From: Chelydra serpentina
Taxonomy: Eukaryota; Chordata; Testudines; Chelydridae
Reading direction: 5' to 3'
Assembly (NCBI GenBank): GCA_037349315.1
Contig: JBAIAC010000048.1
Coordinates: 40,302,501 to 40,366,500 of the forward strand
DNA length: 64,000 nt
Shown: positions 22,700 to 64,000 of the stretch, piece by piece
Position numbering within the stretch: the stretch's first letter is position 1
How the letters are laid out: each line of letters begins with the position of its first letter
Translations under genes and position numbers: made by a program
Notes under the pieces: generated by a model
The model's input: the letters and a program-made list of their open reading frames with translations, nothing else
What the model was told of the DNA's origin: nothing
Databases searched by the model: none

Positions 22700-24011
22700 A
22701 CCGCTTTCCTAAGACATGCTTAATTCACGTTTAGAGAGCCTGGGATTAAAAGTATGTGGTATAGTTCTAGAATGTGCATCTGCTATTAATGAAAAGCATC
22801 AAGCAAATTCTTTTGTTTTTAGGGAATGAATATACTTAGAACAAAACTCTAAAATTAAATGTGACTATTCAAACAAATGAATATCAAAATTGAAAGTTTA
22901 TTCAAACAAGTGTCCATGCTGGTATAAACTTTTGTTTTTTAAAAGCTGGTCATCTATAAGATGTTTCAAGCAAACATCTGTAACTGGTAGGCACGCACAC
23001 AGGCTCTGTTTTTGAATGTCAATACTCTGCTCTACGAGGTTGGTTTTGGTCAAGAGATGCATGCTAAACTTGTTTCCAGATATATTTGGTCTCTGATATG
23101 CTAAAGGAAAACATTAGTCTTGATCAACATATGAATAATTAAATACTTGTTGCAGGAAAAATGCATTTTAAAAAAAGACTGCTGTATGCAAACCGTGACA
23201 TTCTCTCACAGGATCCACATAATACAAAGACGAAGTTAAGTGTCAAATTATTTCACAAAGGGAGAGTTTAGAAACTATTTCCAATAACTTTAGATATATT
23301 TTATGTACTGTTGTATGTAAAATGGCAGGTAAGAATTGTAATAATTCCAAGTAGCTGAAAATGGTATGATACTTAACTCTTGAAGGGAAATGCACTTTAA
23401 GAAACTGCCATATTAAGCAGTAGAATTTAATGAGAGCACACACCAGATATTTTGCAGGAAATTGTGCAAGGATGTTTAGCAGCAGGGAACAGTGAAGTAG
23501 CTCAGACTGCAATAAAAAAAGTGTATAACTAATCTCAACAAAACAGAAGTTTACTTAGAGCTCACATTTTACTCAAAAGCTACTGCTGTCCTTCAGGAAG
23601 AAAGCTAGCAAAAACCTCTTTAAGTGAGCCTGTGTTTATTTTTTTTAAATAGGGGAGAAACTTCCATGTTCCAGGTCAAAAATTATCTAGGCTGCCTGTA
23701 TTCTGGATTCCCCTTCTCCCTCCACTCATGTACAAGTTAAGGGGACAAATTAAAAAGGTCAAAAGCAGTGATTCTATAGTAATGAGGCTATCTGAAGGTC
23801 AAACTGCAGCAGAGGCTTCTAATAGCAAAATGTGCACATGCCCCTGCCTGGAAAAAAAAGGGCAGATACTTATTTTTAGCCTTGCTATGTGTGTTCTTGG
23901 GGCTTGTCACTCAGAAAAGTTAAGGTGATTCAACTAAAACTTAAAGCACATTACCACCCTTTCCCCAATAGCTGTTCTCATTCAGGAATAAAATGGCCAT
24001 AGTTTCTTGTA
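22700..24011. other. Intergenic or NMT2 3'-UTR sequence
   Basis: AT-rich with no recognised gene or repeat. NMT2 transcripts in other vertebrates have long 3' UTRs, so part of this may be transcribed on the minus strand. The sequence does not prove it. Confidence 0.35.
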
Positions 24012-24019
24012 ATTTAAGA

Positions 24020-24720
24020 CAGTGTTTCCCAAGCAGTGGGTTGTGGGAAGATTCTAGATGGGTTGCCCTGTCCAGGGTCAGAATAACCCATTCCTGAGCC
24101 CAGACTTAGGCTAATATACACTTTTCCCAGTTTTGGTGCAGATGGGAGGCCCCAATATGGTAGGAGTGTTGGAGAGAAAACCTGCCCCGCTCTCACCCAC
24201 AGCAGCTCTTGTCCTGTGGGACTCAGTCCAGTTCCCCATGCTGGGTGTTGCAACTTAATGCTTGTAGTGACAGTGCCACTCAAGTTTGGTGCACCTACTC
24301 TATCATGATAGAGGAGAGTAGAAGGGCCAAACAGGAGTGGCATTGCAACCTCATGTGCCACGATGCAGTGCCATTCAAATGTGCTTGGCCACCCAAGTGG
24401 TACTGCAACCCCATTCACTCAAATTTAGCATGGCCACACCTCTGTCAACCTTGGGGGGGGGGGGCATACCTGAGTGGTACTGCACCAGATTGCAATGCCC
24501 ACAGCTGGGGCCAACCCTCCTTTTTCCCTCCCCGGACCAGAGCTGCCACTGTGGGGTGAGTCCAAGGTGAGCTCAACTCTCCAAACCCTCCCCACACCTC
24601 TGGACCTAGATGGGATTTAGGGTTGCAGTGCTGGGGCTGAGGGTTTGTATATGTAATGGTAGGTGCAGAAAAAGACAAAACGCAGTTTGTAGCTCACATT
24701 AATAAATTCAGGAACCACTG
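24020..24720. mobile_element. hAT MITE
   Basis: The termini are CAGTGTTTCCCAA and CAGGAACCACTG, inverted and diverged. The flanks ATTTAAGA and CTTTAACC share TTTAA (5 of 8), a weak remnant of an 8-bp duplication. A G run is present near 24451-24464. Frames inside are not coding. Confidence 0.6.
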
Positions 24721-24728
24721 CTTTAACC

Positions 24729-26430
24729 CTTAGTCTTTGGCAGAGAATTAAACTATAGCGGATTAACGCTGCTTTATTCTTGCATGAGAGCATCCATATG
24801 AGTGGTTAATAGGCTTTAATTTATGCACATCAATGTAAGGTTAAGTTGATTTGTCATAACTTCCCTGGATGTGCCTATGTAGACACAACCTTGTGTTCTT
24901 CAGGCCAGCAGTAGGCCCTCACTGATGTTAAGGTACAAACCATTTTAGCTTTAATGACCTAAGTGGCCAATTAAATCCTACTATAGATAATTGGAAGCTA
25001 ACCGTGGAGTGTTGGAATGTACTACATTTCAAAGTCTAATGTAGACAAGGGCAGTGTGCTTTAACTTGAGCACATATTGAAGCAGACTGCACTGTGCACA
25101 CTAGAGTAACTGTGGGTTAGAACACATTTAGCTAGCACTACACCTTTAAATCATAGTTTAGATAAAGCCTGAGAGCCTATTACCCCGGTACAATGACTTT
25201 TGGGAGATAAGCTGCCATACAAGATGTGTTAAGTCCAGTGATAAAGAGGCACAACTAAATCTCTCTATCTACATTGCTAATTTCAGACAGCTCCTAAAGT
25301 TGAGCAAAATTTGCTCTCACATTTAGAATTATGGAGGTGTTAAAGCCAGGTTTATCTATAAATATTTCACCAAATATTCAAGTAATGTCCAAAATACCTG
25401 CACAGCATGTAACCTTCACCAGTATTTGGCACTTTCAGCTAGAACTAGATTTTGCTGTTCATGTGACTATAGCATACCTAAACTCTAAGAATTGCCTTCA
25501 CAATTTAAGCTATGAGTATGACATTATGGAATGTATACCAAAAGCTTCTGGTTGCGGAGTATTCATGAGGAAATAAAAATCAGGGTGTTGCATTTAAGTT
25601 AAGGCCAGTACAGAGTCTTTCCAGGAGATAGGGAGAAGCATGTCTCTCTCTCTCGATTACTGGCACTATATACAGTGAAACCTTTTGTTCAGAATTCAGG
25701 ATAAAAACACTACCAGTAACAATTTATGAATACTTATTTACACAAGATACTTTGTTAGAATTACAGACTTCAAAGTAGACAAAGGAATATGTGCAATTTT
25801 GCAGAAGCATTGAAAACATTCAAAACTATAAATATTTTGATAGCATTACCAAAATTCTTAGTTTTACACACAGGCTGATGTTGATCTACTGAGGAAAAAC
25901 GAAGGTTTTGTGCCATAACTATAAATTAAGTACAGTAATTTATAATCATTCTGGCAACATAGATATCTGCACTGAACAGTGCAATACTACTGAATCAATC
26001 CACTGATCTACTGAAGATCAAAGTACAAATCTGTATTTTTATTGATTTGGCAGCGTTGCTTATGGAGAAACAAATGCACTAGTCAAACCAGCACATTTTC
26101 ATACTGCTCCAGTTACAAAAACATCCAAGACTTTCATATTAGCTACAAATGTATCATAATTCCATTATTTTACCCCAAATGATGACATCCATGTGAATTT
26201 TATATGCAAAGATACTCAGTTTGGATCCTTCATTCTGTTACACTGACAAACATACACCACCACTTAATAAATAGAAATGCAGCAGTTCATTCACATAATA
26301 GCAAAGATTTTCGTACCTAATCCACCACTGCAGTTCAGTTTGTACAAAACAGTCTTTTCTACAGAGTGGAAAAAAATACCTTCTTTTTATCAAGGTGCGA
26401 GCTAAGCTTTGAAAATTAAATGAATGTGCT
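24729..26430. other. Gene-free stretch, possible NMT2 3' UTR
   Basis: No gene, RNA or clear repeat is recognised. AATAAA on the minus strand occurs at 26038-26043, among others. Confidence 0.35.
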
Positions 26431-26436
26431 TTTATT
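26431..26436 (-). terminator. Candidate NMT2 polyadenylation signal
   Basis: TTTATT on the + strand is AATAAA on the minus strand, about 220 bases beyond the NMT2 stop. Several others lie further left, so the signal in use is unknown. Confidence 0.3.
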
Positions 26437-26657
26437 CTTTTTATGGACAATAAAAGTTTCATGAACTTTCCATTCTATCTGAAAATGTGTAAAAGGTCAG
26501 ATATGGACTTTTTCATTATTTTAGATTTGATGGATTATTTCAATTTCACCGACGTTGTGCTTTTACTCCTCTTGAACAATACCGTTCCAAGAACTATTAT
26601 GTAGATTAAATCAATCCAAATGACAACTTCAGAGTTCTAGAAACACAAGGGTCCTCC

Positions 26658-63754
<37,097 letters not shown>

Positions 63755-64000
63755 CTGTCAGGAAATTCAGAGAAGGTGAAATGAGAAAAACCAATACCAC
63801 AAAGCTTGAAGTACATGAAAGTTAAATTTAGAAAACCACTACTCCTACATATGAAAACTAACAAGTCAGACATGACACAAGGGGGGAAAAAACAGGACAA
63901 ACAAAGGAGTAAATCGCAGAAAAGTTCTCTTATGTTAACTTGATCATTTACTTTCCATTCAGCCCCCTAATTTACATGGCATTTGGGAACCATACAACAG

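Overview
The window is vertebrate nuclear DNA, most likely from a non-avian sauropsid and probably a turtle. It holds split genes with consensus splice sites, one CpG island, CR1-type LINE tails and an unusually dense set of hAT-type miniature elements. The host assignment is an inference from this repeat mix and from the RPP38-NMT2 gene order shared by amniotes.

Layout. Positions 1-6650 are gene-free and carry small inverted-repeat elements. Positions 6649-12086 are a decayed endogenous retrovirus with a 5' LTR, pol remnants, an env-position segment with immunoglobulin-like repeats, a polypurine tract and a truncated 3' LTR. Positions 12290-13320 are the collapsed remains of a Ty3/Gypsy element. 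Positions 14395-18350 are a multi-exon integrase pseudogene of Ginger type, with a GPY motif and a PHD-like finger. A hAT MITE (13632-14394) sits just 5' of it. A CpG island (about 18640-19380) follows and is the promoter of RPP38, whose single coding exon is at 21659-22501 (+).

From 26658 to the right edge the window is NMT2 on the minus strand. Eleven coding exons carry residues from the lysine-rich N-terminal region to the C-terminal glutamine and stop. The exon holding the initiator lies beyond position 64000. The exons join in phase and give 461 codons plus a stop. The introns hold a nested hAT complex (27215-31759), a semi-palindromic hAT element (36140-37782), further MITEs with target-site duplications, CR1 fragments, compound dinucleotide microsatellites, and a 139-bp segment duplicated into a microsatellite.

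RPP38 (RNase P/MRP subunit) and NMT2 (protein N-myristoyltransferase) converge tail to tail and do not form a functional pathway together. The least ordinary items are the env-position Ig-like segment of the retrovirus, the intron-bearing integrase/PHD pseudogene, and a possible divergent coding exon in the CpG island.
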